From Seison nebaliae (taxonomy: Eukaryota > Rotifera > Pararotatoria > Seisonacea > Seisonidae): DNA of 33,002 nucleotides. Below are positions 11,730-22,770 of this stretch, piece by piece. The translations under genes and the position numbers were made by a program. Every line of letters starts with the position of its first letter. Within the stretch, counting starts at the first letter, position 1. Location of the stretch: contig JALJEE010001502.1 of assembly GCA_023231475.1 (NCBI GenBank), positions 1 through 33,002 on the forward strand. Reading direction: 5' to 3'. The notes below the pieces were generated by a model. That model saw only the letters and a program-made list of their open reading frames with translations, was not told the DNA's origin and did no database searches.

Positions 11730-12676
11730 TTAGACTTTCTGAAAGGAGAAAATGTCAACTGACTGAACAAACTCTTCAAGTTCAGTTATTTTTTCTTCCA
11801 AGATATCCGTTCCGACCTGTAAAAAAAAGAGAAAGAAAATACAGTTAAAATATTTCCAAATAAATTTCAATTTTAATACAAAATTTGGAGAGTTCAGAAT
11901 AATAGATCTATTAATTTCATTGATTTATCTCTATAAATCTCAATAGTAGCAAATATTCAATTGGTCATCATATAACACAGGAAAAAAAGAAAAGGAGAAT
12001 AAAAATTGAACGAACTTTATCATCTTCAACTACACAAGTAATTCGAAGAAATCTTACTCCATATGCTAATGGTTCCAATTTCGAGCTTCCCCAAACCAAA
12101 CCATCTATATTAATATTTCTAACTCCCTTCTCCAATTGCACCATATCAGTCGTATCTTCCCATGGTTTCACATCCAAAATAATAATCGATTTAGCAATCA
12201 CTACTTTCTTCCCCTTATTTTTGAGTGCATCCAATTTCTCTTGACGTTTTTTAGCTTCTTCTGGATCTTCCTCCTCCTCATCATCGTCATCTCCAAAAAG
12301 ATCTACATCATCATCATCATCATCCGTTGTTTTGACCGCTTCCAATTTCGCATCAGCCAATACACAAACATTAGCAATATTTGATACAACAAATCTAATT
12401 GTAAGAGAAATAATTAATGTGTCAAAAAAGAAATTAGAGAAAGAAAAACTTTTCTTTTTCGATATCACTAAATGAAAGAATGTGATTGTGCCATCTCAAT
12501 AAATGAGGTAATTCCTCACATGGTTTCGTATTGAGACATTCAAATAATCTTACATCTGCATCAGATGGACAATATCTATGGAAAGATGTAAAGAGCATAA
12601 AACGAGCTGAATTTAACCCTGACACATAACTCTTGTCGCTCATATAAGTATTCCATTTGGATAGGTGGTCACACAT
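11730..12676 (-). CDS. EEF1B2: Translation elongation factor 1 beta (eEF1B alpha)
   Basis: Four exons on the minus strand: 12618-12676, 12450-12575, 12016-12394 and 11730-11816, giving 216 residues (human 225). It is the guanine-nucleotide exchange factor that recharges eEF1A with GTP during translation. The N-terminal GST-C-like part is seen in [20 protein letters not shown] and [11 protein letters not shown]. Next comes the acidic linker [19 protein letters not shown], then the catalytic domain with [28 protein letters not shown] and [15 protein letters not shown], ending [14 protein letters not shown] as in other animals. The start Met follows from homology: codons upstream in frame add nothing conserved. 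All three introns begin GTT. It is divergent from HPRT, with 390 bp between start codons. Confidence 0.93.
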
Positions 12677-13066
12677 CTTATTACCCAAAATGTCAATCTT
12701 TGAATGAGAAGAAATGGGAAAAGATATAAAACTTTTTTTTTCAAACAAATATTAAGATATGAACAAACTGTGTCGTAAAAAGAATGAGGGAAAACGTGGT
12801 AAATGAAAGTGGAAAATAGAAAATTAATTGAAAATGAAATTAAAGAAATTTCTCCTTATTCATCCAAATTGATTGCCAATTGAAAAATATTTTTTTAAAT
12901 TTGCAGCTTTTCTCATTCTTTCTTCGACTTTAACAGTTTACCAATTCCATGTTTTAATTACAGTATTTGTTTTACTTTATCTTGCTATTGACTAACCATC
13001 CACATCCTTCAAATTTATCTTTTCCAATTTTTCCAATATCATTATTTAATTTTCTTTTTTTATAAA
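12677..13066. promoter_or_regulatory. Shared divergent upstream region of eEF1B and HPRT
   Basis: This 390-bp gap between two divergent start codons must hold the promoters and leaders of both genes. It is AT-rich with pyrimidine-rich runs toward HPRT. I cannot point to a definite TATA box or other element. Confidence 0.45.
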
Positions 13067-14058
13067 ATGGAAACTGCGATCGAAGTTCTTTTTTTTTTTA
13101 TTGTCTTCTCAATTTACATGTCTCAGATTACACATCTCAATTATCTTTCACCAACAAAATTGAATTTATCCGAAACATATTTCAATTCCGTCTCACAAGT
13201 CGTATTATCAAATGGTCTAATTATTGATCGGTTCATTTTATTTATTAATTCATTAATTCTAATTTTTGAAAAGAGTGGAAAAACTTGCGAATGATTTCAT
13301 AAGAGATTATGCAGGAAAAGATGTCATCATTCTAGTGGTGTTAAGTGGAGCTGTACAGTTCTCTTTTTTATTTAAAATTATTTCATCGTTTTTAATAAAA
13401 GATTTGCTACCGATTTCCTCCGAGCAGCTCAATTAAAGAATGGAATTTCTGGAACTAAAACGGTAAATTTCATCGCTAAATATATTACTTTAAAATCATA
13501 TAAAGTTCCAAAATTGAATTTCATACAAAAAATTTTTATTCGAAATTATATTTCTAGAATGGTGAGTCTACAGGAAAATTAGATATATGCGATGACGGTT
13601 CATTAGGTGAGATGAGATCGAAAGTTTATTTTTCTTACAAAAAATTTAATTTTCTCCAAATTATTCTCATAGAACGTGTTGATTGTAGAAGATTTGATAG
13701 ATTCGGGTTTCTGTCTCAAAACTTTCATTGATCACATCACCGAACAATTTCAACCGTCTTGTGTCAATACTTGCGTTCTGTTAGTTAAACAGAAAATTAG
13801 AGATAAAGAAAACGAAACGATATTACCGAGTGTGAAATGTTAGTTTTTTTAAAACTTTATTTTAAATTTTAAATTTAAATTTCAGATGCTGGATTCTTAA
13901 TACCTGACGAGTTTGTTGTTGGATATGGAATGGACTTTAATGACCATTTCAGGAACGAGAAAGTTAATTTTTTCAATTTTCACCAAATTTTCTCAATTAA
14001 ACTTCATTAGCATATTTGTGTGTTAAATGGAGAAACGATCAATATGTTGAAATCATGA
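13067..14058 (+). CDS. HPRT1: Hypoxanthine-guanine phosphoribosyltransferase
   Basis: Eight exons (13067-13084, 13127-13230, 13274-13357, 13402-13504, 13558-13623, 13673-13838, 13886-13962, 14011-14058) join in phase to 221 residues (human 218). The enzyme salvages hypoxanthine and guanine with PRPP in the cytosol. Visible family blocks are SNGLIIDR, FIAKYITLKSYK with NGESTG, the PRPP loop VLIVEDLIDSG with Glu131, Asp132 and the general-base Asp135, LLVK (purine-contacting Lys), and IPDEFVVGYGMDFNDHFRN. Two spots are unusual. The pyrophosphate loop reads LSGA where human has LKGG. The phosphate loop reads DSGFC where human has DTGKT. Introns are 42-54 bp and all begin GTT. Most individual exons are too short to look like genes alone. 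Confidence 0.9.
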
Positions 14059-14474
14059 AACTTTGTAAATGTAAATTTGAGTATATAATAAATCCATTCA
14101 TCTTGTTAATATCAATTTATCAGTGAGACTCTTCTTTTTCTATCGAAACAATAAAAATTCAATTCATGTAATTTGTATAATAGAAAAATTATGTTAATTG
14201 TCATCAATAATATGAGAGTGAAAGATAATGTGTTGACAGAGGTGGAGTTGAGATTAGATTGATGAGTTTAATCTTCTGATATTTCTTCTGTGAATCTTTT
14301 GTTCTAATTAAATAAAAATGATATTCTTTATGGAATCTCCTCATTTTTTTCTGGAGTAATAAGGACATGAATTTGTTGTTGTCTTATTATTTGTGGAGTA
14401 AGAATTTTTAATGAAAGAATTGTTAGAGGAAGAATTGCGAGATAATCATTTAGAGTTTAAATGTTATTAGTGAA
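14059..14474. other. Intergenic, HPRT to the low-complexity gene
   Basis: AT-rich spacer with an AATAAA-like ATAATAAATCC about 30 bases past the HPRT stop, which could serve as its polyadenylation signal. An in-frame stop at 14451 limits the start of the next gene unless there is an upstream exon. Confidence 0.45.
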
Positions 14475-16263
14475 ATGAAAGGCGACTTCACCTCTTTCCT
14501 TATCAATCGACTTGTTCTTCCTCAAGAGAACGATGTCAATTGTAGAATGTCGGGAAAGTTTCACGAGATCTCTTATTGGAATTCTCGGAATTCTCGAAGA
14601 CCGCAATACTCTCCCATTTTGGAAGAAGGGAATGTATATGATCATATGAACGATCGATATACATATGATCATATACTTCTTTCTGACTTATCCAATAATT
14701 GTTGTCGACCTAATTATGAGGTTGTTAATAATCCTAATTATGAAATAATACATCCATATCCCACCAATCTTAGTAGCGTCGTTTATAAATTAAAAAAGAA
14801 GAATATCTTGAGGAAATCAATAAATAAGAATTCCAATAATAACAATAATGAAAGGAAGAGTGATGAAACATTCATAGTTTCCTCTCCACATAAATTTCCT
14901 TCATTAACAAAACGACCATCACCTCCCAAAATTTTGCCACAACAACAAATTTATAATTTTCCAACAACATCATTTTATAGAGCAAAATGGTTAAATTTTA
15001 ATCGAATTACTTCTTCCATTCCCAATAACAATTCCTCATCAACATTATCTACCGTTAATTCCATAACATCAACAATATCATCTTCATCAATTTATTCAAA
15101 TCTTTCCAATCCATCAGAAAATTTAATCGAGATGTTTGATAAAAAACAGTCTTGGAATGATAAAGGAACATCTTCTAATTTTAATCGATATCCAAATAAT
15201 ATTTCTGATTATTCCTCATATTCCAAATCATCATCATCTATGAGATCGATGAATATATCATTGAATAATTGTATTCCATTAAATAATAAAGAAATGAGGA
15301 AAATTGAAAGAGAAGATAAGAATGACATTCCGAAAAAAATTGAAAGGAATTTTCTCAAGAATAAAATGAGAAATTTAAAAGTTCAAACAATTCCCACTGA
15401 TGACGTTGAGAAGCCAAAACGTCCGACGAGACGAATAGATAAAATGAAGAAAATTAATCAGAAAGTGGATAGTAAATTAATTTTGTCAAACGAAGATAAA
15501 GAATTCATTGAAAATATTATTAGCAAATCACCTAATCGGTTTCCTTTTCATTTTCATCTTTTACTTTATTCCTTTTAGATTGGATGGTTTGGTGAAAGCT
15601 GTCTATCATGCAAAGACTCAAAAAAAGAATCGATCCATTCGTCAACAGACAACGAATCTTCATAAGAACTATCATGATCTTCAAGAACATGTGAAACAAA
15701 CAGGAAATCATCATTATTCTAATTCGTCATCCATCTCTTCCTCTAACGATACTCACAAATGTCTAACTTTGTTAGTTGCAACGAAAGATCGTGCAAAGAA
15801 TACTTGGTCGAAAGATCTCTTCAAAAAAATGGAGAAGAATATTTATAATGAGATTGCCATGCATAAAGATCATCATTTATGGCAACGAACTAAACAGAAA
15901 ATAAAGAATGTTGCCAAAACTTGTCAACAGGTTCCCCAAGCGGTTTATACTAGACGCCAAATTGACGATAAGACCGAAACTACATATCAATCTCCTTACA
16001 GTTCAAATCAGAATATTTATCAAGGAATTAAACATTCTGTCATTAAACCTCCTCCAAGAATAGAAATGAGAAAATCAGTTCCATTACCTAGTAAGCCGAG
16101 ACCTCCAGAAAGACCGCCACCTCCCAAATTGCCAACGAAACAAATAAAAAGTCGTTGTGACATCACACGACGAAAGCCTTCAACAAACCATCAAAATTAT
16201 TATTCAAATAATCATCAAGCTCGAAAAGAACGAGTACGATCGACAAATCGATATCGACATTAA
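14475..16263 (+). CDS. Low-complexity protein with proline-rich C-terminus, unknown
   Basis: Two exons, 14475-15538 and 15579-16263, join across a 40-bp intron that begins GTT and ends TTTTAG. Without the splice the first frame stops at 15578. The product is 582 residues and I do not recognise it. It is polar and largely disordered: Asn- and Ser-rich runs fill residues 110-270, and a basic Lys-rich stretch around 275-350 precedes the intron. After it come a DGLVKAVYHAKTQKK segment and a C-terminal RPPERPPPPKLPTK, which has the character of SH3- or EVH1-binding ligands. Tyr-containing repeats (PNYEVVNNPNYEIIH) lie near residues 78-92. No membrane segment or signal peptide is seen. An adaptor or cytoskeletal scaffold is possible, but that is inference only. 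Confidence 0.72.
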
Positions 16264-16642
16264 ATTTTTTATATCAATTAATTTGTGAAATTATTGTAGG
16301 ATTTGAAAATGTTGAAGATTTATTAATAACATTTATAATATAAATTCTTTGTTCATTAGAAAGCGTTCGAATTTTATCTCGGAATAAATTAAACTTCAAA
16401 TAAGTGCTTCATAAGTAATAGCTGGCTGATAGTTATATTCTGGTATTATTTGCTCCTTAGAATTTCCTTAAGTATAAATAAATAATAATTAATTTAATTT
16501 ATTATTATTATTATTCAATATTAATATAATATCTTTAGAAATAATTGATTCTCTTAATTTTTTTGTGATGATAAAGAAACTGAAAATTCTTTCGGGATAA
16601 AATTTTCACCGGAAGAATAAGATAAAACAATTGAAAATAAAT
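16264..16642. other. Convergent 3' ends, no gene
   Basis: Spacer between two converging genes. It is very AT-rich with a TTATTATTATTATT run near 16500. Nothing else is recognisable. Confidence 0.5.
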
Positions 16643-18874
16643 TCATTCCTCACCTCTATCGCCAAATTCACAATTCGCTCCGACATCTAAATAAATATAA
16701 AATATTTGACAATTAGATATTTAGTTAATAAATTTCACCGTCTTCCATGCTAATACTCTTATTTGCATCAATTTGTGTTTGAAGAAGATCTAATTGATGT
16801 CCTAATGGCAAATAAAAAAATTTAATTTAGAAAAATATTTATGAGAATTAAGTTTTAACTTAAAATTTTATTTTCCCGATACAGATCTTCGTTTGTGTCG
16901 ATTAGACTAATACTAGTATTTATATTACTCGATTTCTGAAGAATAAAAAAAGTAGTAGTAATAATAATAATAATAAGAGATCGAATAATTAAAAAGATAA
17001 CATATTTCAATAAAGACAAAATCTCTTCTTTCATTCGATACAATAGTTGAGTTTGTGTTTGGAATGTGTCCAATGCTTTGAATTCCCATTTCCTAAATTC
17101 ATACTCAATTCGTTCAACGATTTTATTCGGATCGACCGAATTGTCACTTACTTCACTTTCTGTTTGTTTCGACGTTTCTTTTGCTGCTAATGGTAAAATT
17201 GCTGAAATGGAAGATTGTTAATAAGTCTAATAATAAATCCATAAAAATACCTGAATATGGTGCCAGATAACACATCGGTTTAGTGTTGGTAAAATATTCG
17301 CCTATATGTCGAAATTTTGATAAGAGAATTTCATTTTTGACAAATCCACATTTGGAGAAGAAGTTTATTGCATCGAAATCGACATGAGCAATAATCGCAT
17401 TATAATCTCCAACAATTACTGTATTTTTCAAGATTTTCTATCAAATATTACTCATATTAGAAAGTTGAAAAAAGAGAATAATATTAACATCAATCATTGC
17501 ACGACCAATTCCATATCCACGATATTTTTTCCTGACACTCAACAATGCTAAATTCATCACTCCCCCACTCTCAGTTCTATTATAGTCGAATTGAATTAAT
17601 AGAAATTTTCCATGTCTTCTAAAACTTCAAACCGATATTTCTCATATGTCATTGCTCCAATGAGATTACTAAGAAATTGTGGTTTGGTTTTCTTACAGAC
17701 ATTAATAAATTGTGAAATTCCAAGGCTTAAATCAATTTCTTCTTCATCGTCCTCGTCCTCTTCGTCACTCGATTCTTCTTCGTCATCACTTTCTTCATCT
17801 TCGTCACTACTTTCACATGAAAATGACTCTAATTTAAACTGAAATTTATTAACCCAGACTCTTCATCTGAGAAGAGGTTTTTGAATGTTGTTTTCGTTTC
17901 ATCATCATCAACCAAATTCTCCAGAGTATCTTCCTCATCGATCGGACGTCGAATAAATTCATTTTTCGAATTATTATTGTTGTTGTTGTTTTTATTTCGA
18001 TTGATTTGTTTAGAATTCTGCTTCTTCTCTAAATAGTTATTATTGTTGTTGTTGTTGTTGTTGTTGTTGTTATTATTATTATTGACGTTGTCATTCTTAT
18101 CTAAATGATTATGGGATAAACCAAATTTAATTTTTATTTCACGAATATTATCTAATGTTTCAGTGGAAAGTAAACAACTCGAACCATCGCTAGCTAACCA
18201 AGGTGAATTCCAGACACCTTTCAATGCGATACAGGTATAAGCACGTTTTGGTTGCATCGTCTCATAAATCAACTGTAAACCAACTTCTGGTAAACATTTC
18301 TCATACAAACCGGCAACACCGTGTGCAATATCGTTGACAGATGTCTGAAGAAAAAAATTAACAGTGCAAATTTTCAAATAAAAAATTTTAAAATTTTTTA
18401 TAAAAATTATTTTTTAATTTTCTTTCCATAAAAGATAACATAATAAATTGGAACCTTAAATGATTGTTCGAAATCTTCACGATCTTCTTTCGACATATTT
18501 AATAATCTCCAGAAATTCAAATGAACTAAAGTGATTTGCATCGACTCTTCTTTCCTTCCACCATTCTTACTATCAGTTGATTCATTATTATCTTCTCTCA
18601 TTTTCACCGTTATTGGTGAAGTGAAATAGAATGGACGTTTCAACACTCCTGTGTACATATCAGGACGATAAATTGATGATAAATCTGATGCTTCACTTTC
18701 TTCCAATTCGATACTTCGTTCAATCCAACTACCTTCATCCTCTTCATCCTCTTCATCGTCACAATCACCAACGTCTTCTTCTCTTAAATTCTTCTCTGTA
18801 ATTTTCTCTTCTGAGAAATTTTCCGAAGCATCTTCATATTCTTCCATGTCTTCCGTATACCACTTCTGGTTCAT
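16643..18874 (-). CDS. GNAT N-acetyltransferase domain protein with long acidic N-terminus
   Basis: Minus-strand exons 18455-18874, 17913-18344, 17633-17838, 17489-17576, 17251-17437, 17002-17201, 16860-16935 and a last exon join in phase. The 3' end is ambiguous. Reading through 16725-16801 ends GEIY and gives 561 residues. Splicing at 16739 to 16643-16686 gives 571 and uses a denser, less AT-rich exon. The GNAT core lies about two thirds along: LIGAMTYEKYR (beta strand), then GGVMNLALLSVRKKYRGYGIG with the acetyl-CoA motif R-G-Y-G-I-G, then IIAHVDFDAINFFSKCGF. The layout is like NAA50 or GCN5-type enzymes, but the substrate is unknown. The first 280 residues are acidic with a 16-residue poly-Asn run and no domain I can name. 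The C-terminus is helical and probably coiled coil. It is divergent from DLST. Confidence 0.78.
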
Positions 18875-19369
18875 TCTACGAATCTTCTCGATTTTATGAA
18901 GATAGAATAAAATTTAACAAAGGAATGTCACACTATCTCGTTTTATTTCACGAGAAATTCTTTATTTCTTATATGTTGAGAATATGAGAAATTAATAATG
19001 ATTATGAAAATTAATTAAAGAAACTTGTCGCCTTTCCACTTGTAGACGAGTAGAGAAGAATGTGAAGTAAAAGTTAAAATTTATTCTTCTCAATTTTCCA
19101 GTCGAAGAACTCGAAGAAACTGAAGATAGAAAATGAAATAACAAGAAAATGTTGAATATTATGCTTAAGAAAAAGTCAGTGAAACAAATGGAAATGTTTA
19201 AAGAAATGAATGATTCAGGTGAAATATTTTCAATTCGAACTCAATTGGAAAAAAAACGTATTTTATTTGAATAAAATTTCTTTGGAAAAATTAGCTGAAT
19301 CGAATTGTAACAGATTTGGCATTCTTTCTCCGTGAGATTAAAAGAAAAAAATTTTCTTCATTTTGCAAT
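18875..19369. promoter_or_regulatory. Divergent upstream region of the GNAT gene and DLST
   Basis: 495 bp between two divergent starts. A 41-codon ATG frame at 19149-19274 lies upstream of DLST on the plus strand; it could be an upstream ORF or chance. No clear TATA box is visible on either strand. Confidence 0.4.
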
Positions 19370-20934
19370 ATGTCCTTTCGCTTCTTATATCGAACTTGCA
19401 ATCAATTGAGACAAACGAAGAAATGTTTTCTTCCTCAACTCGTTCAAATTTTCTTTTGTTAGATTTACGAAAATTTAATTTTCATTTTTAGAGAATTTCT
19501 CCATTGGAACAATCGAAACAATTAGGAACTCCTTCAATTTATTCTTTTCATCGATCTCTTTTCACTTCGAATTATGTTGCTGATATTGTTGAAATAAAGA
19601 CTCCTGGTTTTCCCGAATCTGTCACCGAAGGAGATATCACATTTGTGAAAAAGATCGGTGATGTAATTAATGTGGACGAAGTAGTGGCACAAATCGAAAC
19701 TGATAAAACGACATTAGACGTCATGTCGTCACAAAGTGGAAAAATCGTGGAAATTTTAGTGGATGATGGAAGTACAATCAGATCTGACATTGTTGTCATT
19801 AAATTAGATAATGATGTTCAACCACCAACTGCATCAGTTCCATCGGAGAAACCGATAGAAGTGAAGAAAATAGTGGAAAAAATGAAAGAGGAAAAACCTG
19901 TTTCTCCATCACTTACTCCTTCTATTCCGAAGGAAAGTAAACGGGTTGAAATAAAAGAAATTATACCAGAAAATAAAGTTGAACGAATTAAAGTTCCTGA
20001 TTCTCCAATGCCTCCTCCTCTACCAATAATTAGTGATATCGATTCAAAAATAGCAGCTCGACATCTTCAAAGTTCATCCCGAAATGAAACGAGAACAAAA
20101 ATGAGTCGAATGAGAATTAAAATAGCGGAACGATTGAAGGAAGCACAAAATACTTGTGCTATGTTGACCACATTTAATGAGATTGATATGTCGAATATAG
20201 CTGAATTGAGAAAATTGAAACAAAAAGAGTTTATGAAGAAACATAATATCAAATTAGGTTTCATGAGTGCATTCGTTAAAGCTTCTTGTTATGCACTTCA
20301 AGATCAACCGACAGTTAATGCAGGTTCATAAATGAATATAATAAAAAGAAATTATAATAATTCCTTTTTAGTTATCGAAGACAAAGAAATCGTTTATCGA
20401 GATTATATCGATATCAGTATTGCTGTTTCATCACCAAAAGGTTTGGTAGTTCCCGTCATGAGGAATGCAGAATTGATGGATTTTGCTGATATCGAAAAAT
20501 CTATTATTGATCTCGGTACTCGTGCACAAGGAGGAAATTTAAGTATAGAAGATATGCAAGGAGGTTCTTCAAATTTTGAAGTTTTGAAGAAATTAATTTA
20601 ATTTAAATTCAAACAGGAACATTCACCATCAGTAATGGTGGAGTATTCGGTTCGTTGTTTGGTACGCCAATCATCAATCCGCCACAATCCGCTATATTGG
20701 GTATGCATGGAATTTTTGATCGTCCTGTCGCTATTAACGGAAAAGTTATAATTTAATTTTTAAATTTTTCAATTGAAACTTTTCCTTTTTTATCATCAGA
20801 TGGAAATTCGACCGATGATGTATGTGGCATTAACATATGATCATCGTTTAATTGATGGGCGAGAAGCAGTTTCTTTTTTAAGAAAAATTAAAGCAGCTGT
20901 CGAAGATCCTCAAATAATGTTTTTGGCCTTGTAA
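19370..20934 (+). CDS. DLST: Dihydrolipoyllysine-residue succinyltransferase (E2 of 2-oxoglutarate dehydrogenase)
   Basis: Five exons (19370-19441, 19492-20323, 20372-20563, 20617-20744, 20800-20934) give 452 residues (human 453). The mitochondrial E2 component transfers succinyl to CoA in the TCA cycle. The Arg/Lys-containing N-terminus ([18 protein letters not shown]) fits a matrix-targeting presequence. The lipoyl domain spans about residues 55-130, with the lipoyl-lysine in ETDKTTLDV (about Lys96). A Pro/Lys-rich linker follows with no E3-binding domain, as is usual for animal DLST. The catalytic domain starts near 220 and carries [30 protein letters not shown] and the active-site [10 protein letters not shown] (His423, Asp427). 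The end [14 protein letters not shown] matches the family. All four introns begin GTT. The first ATG with a presequence was taken as the start. Confidence 0.95.
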
Positions 20935-21360
20935 GATGTATGTCACCATCATATGATTATTTAATGAAAACAAATAAATATAAGAAGAATAATGATCCGA
21001 TTCTATCTTCTGAACTCTTCTCTTAAAATATTTCAATATTTTGTTTATTTTTTTTTTTCTTATTTCTTTGAACATAAAATACACTTTCATTAAAGAAAAT
21101 TATTAGCTAATTTCCATCTCGATTTCATCGAACATCTTTTGGTCCTGCAAGAATGAAGATATCTATTTTTCAAATTTTTCTATTCGTAATAAATTATTTA
21201 ACAATTATAATTGATATATCGTTTATTTCTTACCAAGATTAATTATTTGATAACTTTATAAAATTCCAACATTTCTTATAATAAGAAACGAATTAAGAAA
21301 ATTGTATTTTGATTTGTTAATTTTGATCGAAATAATTCTTCTTTCAACTAGAAGATTCTT
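20935..21360. other. 3' flank of DLST
   Basis: AT-rich DNA with a possible polyadenylation signal (AAATAAATA) about 40 bases past the DLST stop. No gene is seen. Confidence 0.45.
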
Positions 21361-22770
21361 TCAGGTAAGATAGCTCCAATTTACTGTATACAGAAAATCT
21401 CCAATAACCTTTCGATTACTCTCATGTAGTTGGTGGAGGAGACCGTCGATTACCTGTCAAAATAATCAGAAACCTAAAATGGCACCTTGACGAACACCTG
21501 AATTAATTTGAAACGGAGTTCTGAACTGAAAGATTGGCAATAAACTTCGCAAGAACAACAGAATTGTGTTGGCATCGAAGAAGAAGAGATGTAATGACAA
21601 TTTCTGTTCCATAGCAACAGATATGGCTGAACGAAGAATAAGAAGGAGAGGATAAATTCCTTGGCAGGATAGACGATAAACGAATTATAAATAAAAAGCG
21701 AAATATAAGTGACGAGTAAAGAACATTTCGAAATACAAAATAAATGAGATTCTTAAATGCTTTCAGTAGAAAAGAGAAGATACAAATGAGCCTGTAAGAA
21801 ATTAACGAGGATTGATCGAGGTTTCATTAACAAGATGATAAGATTGTAGGATAAAATTAATGAAATTTGAAATTAAAAAAAATTTTGAATTTACGAATTA
21901 AATGAGGAAAATACAATTGAAGGAAGTAGATGTTGTACGAGATTGACACAGATTTTATCAAAACTATGTGTCTTTCTTCCATCGAGACTCAGGGCGGATT
22001 GGAAAATTTCTTGAGGAGTAAAAAAATCAAAAAAGATATTAAGATTAGAACAATCTTATTGTTCAATGGATGGTACATTTGAACGATATGAAAAAAGATA
22101 TGTTACCATGGAAATTATCTGTAACACATTTTCTCACGGTTCTACGAAATACTCTCCTAAACTTTAAATTATAATCGTGCTTGAATAATGAAGGATTGTC
22201 ATGAAAGTTTTGCGAACAGTCTGTTTCTCGACATTTAAGATGGACGATGAATGAGAAGTTGGAAATGAGAAGATGCAACAAAATGCAATACAAGATAAGT
22301 GTTCAGGTACAGCAAGAACGATGTTCAGTAACATGATGGTAAGAAACAGTTTACAGCAGTTCATACAAATATTGGAATAATTTGAATGAAAACAAAATTC
22401 AACCGGGATACAACGGAGATAATATAATTAAACAGATAGAAAGATGGTCAGATATAGAGGATAAGCAAGAATCTACAATGATCTCACCGTGAAGATTGTC
22501 AGATGCGACTGAATCGTACAGTAATTACTGTTAGACTTTGATTGATGATGAAATGATATATCTATGAACTGCCGGCATGGGACGTGAATATTCGACCGAA
22601 CTTGTTTATCAGAGTTCGAAGGAGCAGTAAACCTATTGTAGCAGAGATGATCTATCACTTTTAGTCCAGTAGATTTCCAATCTACGGGCCTTTGTCTCTT
22701 GAGAAAAGTTGACGTCCTGAGATAATGAAAATGAGATAGAAGATCGTAGGTCCCTAAAAACATGAGAATT
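21361..22770 (-). mobile_element. Decayed LINE with endonuclease and reverse-transcriptase blocks
   Basis: On the minus strand, at about 21.40-21.53 kb, one frame reads TPFQINSGVRQGAIL and continues, through stops, to LF..QVIDGLLHQLHE. This is the conserved block 4 region of non-LTR reverse transcriptases (family consensus of the type PF-I-GVRQG---SP-LFN--ID). Upstream in the element, at 22473-22763, an open frame has DWKSTGLKVIDHLCYNRF, RQFIDISF and SHLTIFTV in the order of the C-terminal half of an APE-type endonuclease (SDHLPI-like end); this second match is weaker. The order endonuclease then RT is right for a LINE ORF2. The region is less AT-rich than its flanks and is interrupted by several stops and frame changes, so it is an old dead copy. 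Its exact ends are not visible. Confidence 0.6.

Noticed and set aside
13067-13294. Separate small membrane protein at 13.07 kb
   Set aside because: The hydrophobic start (VLFFFIVFSIYM) is translation of the first 42-bp intron of HPRT.
17577-17632. Frameshift in the GNAT gene
   Set aside because: The frame change near 17.6 kb first looked like a lost base, because one frame reads on as KFLLIQFDYN. A 56-bp GTT...TAG intron in correct phase restores the GNAT strand order seen in NAA50, so a splice explains it better.
17612-17842. Poly-Ser protein on the plus strand
   Set aside because: It is the complement of the acidic Asp/Glu stretch of the GNAT gene.
22063-22293. C2H2 zinc finger (KCRETDCSQNFHDNPSLFKH) on the minus strand
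   Set aside because: Only half of a finger pattern; the second His is missing and the frame lies in the LINE-like region. Probably chance.
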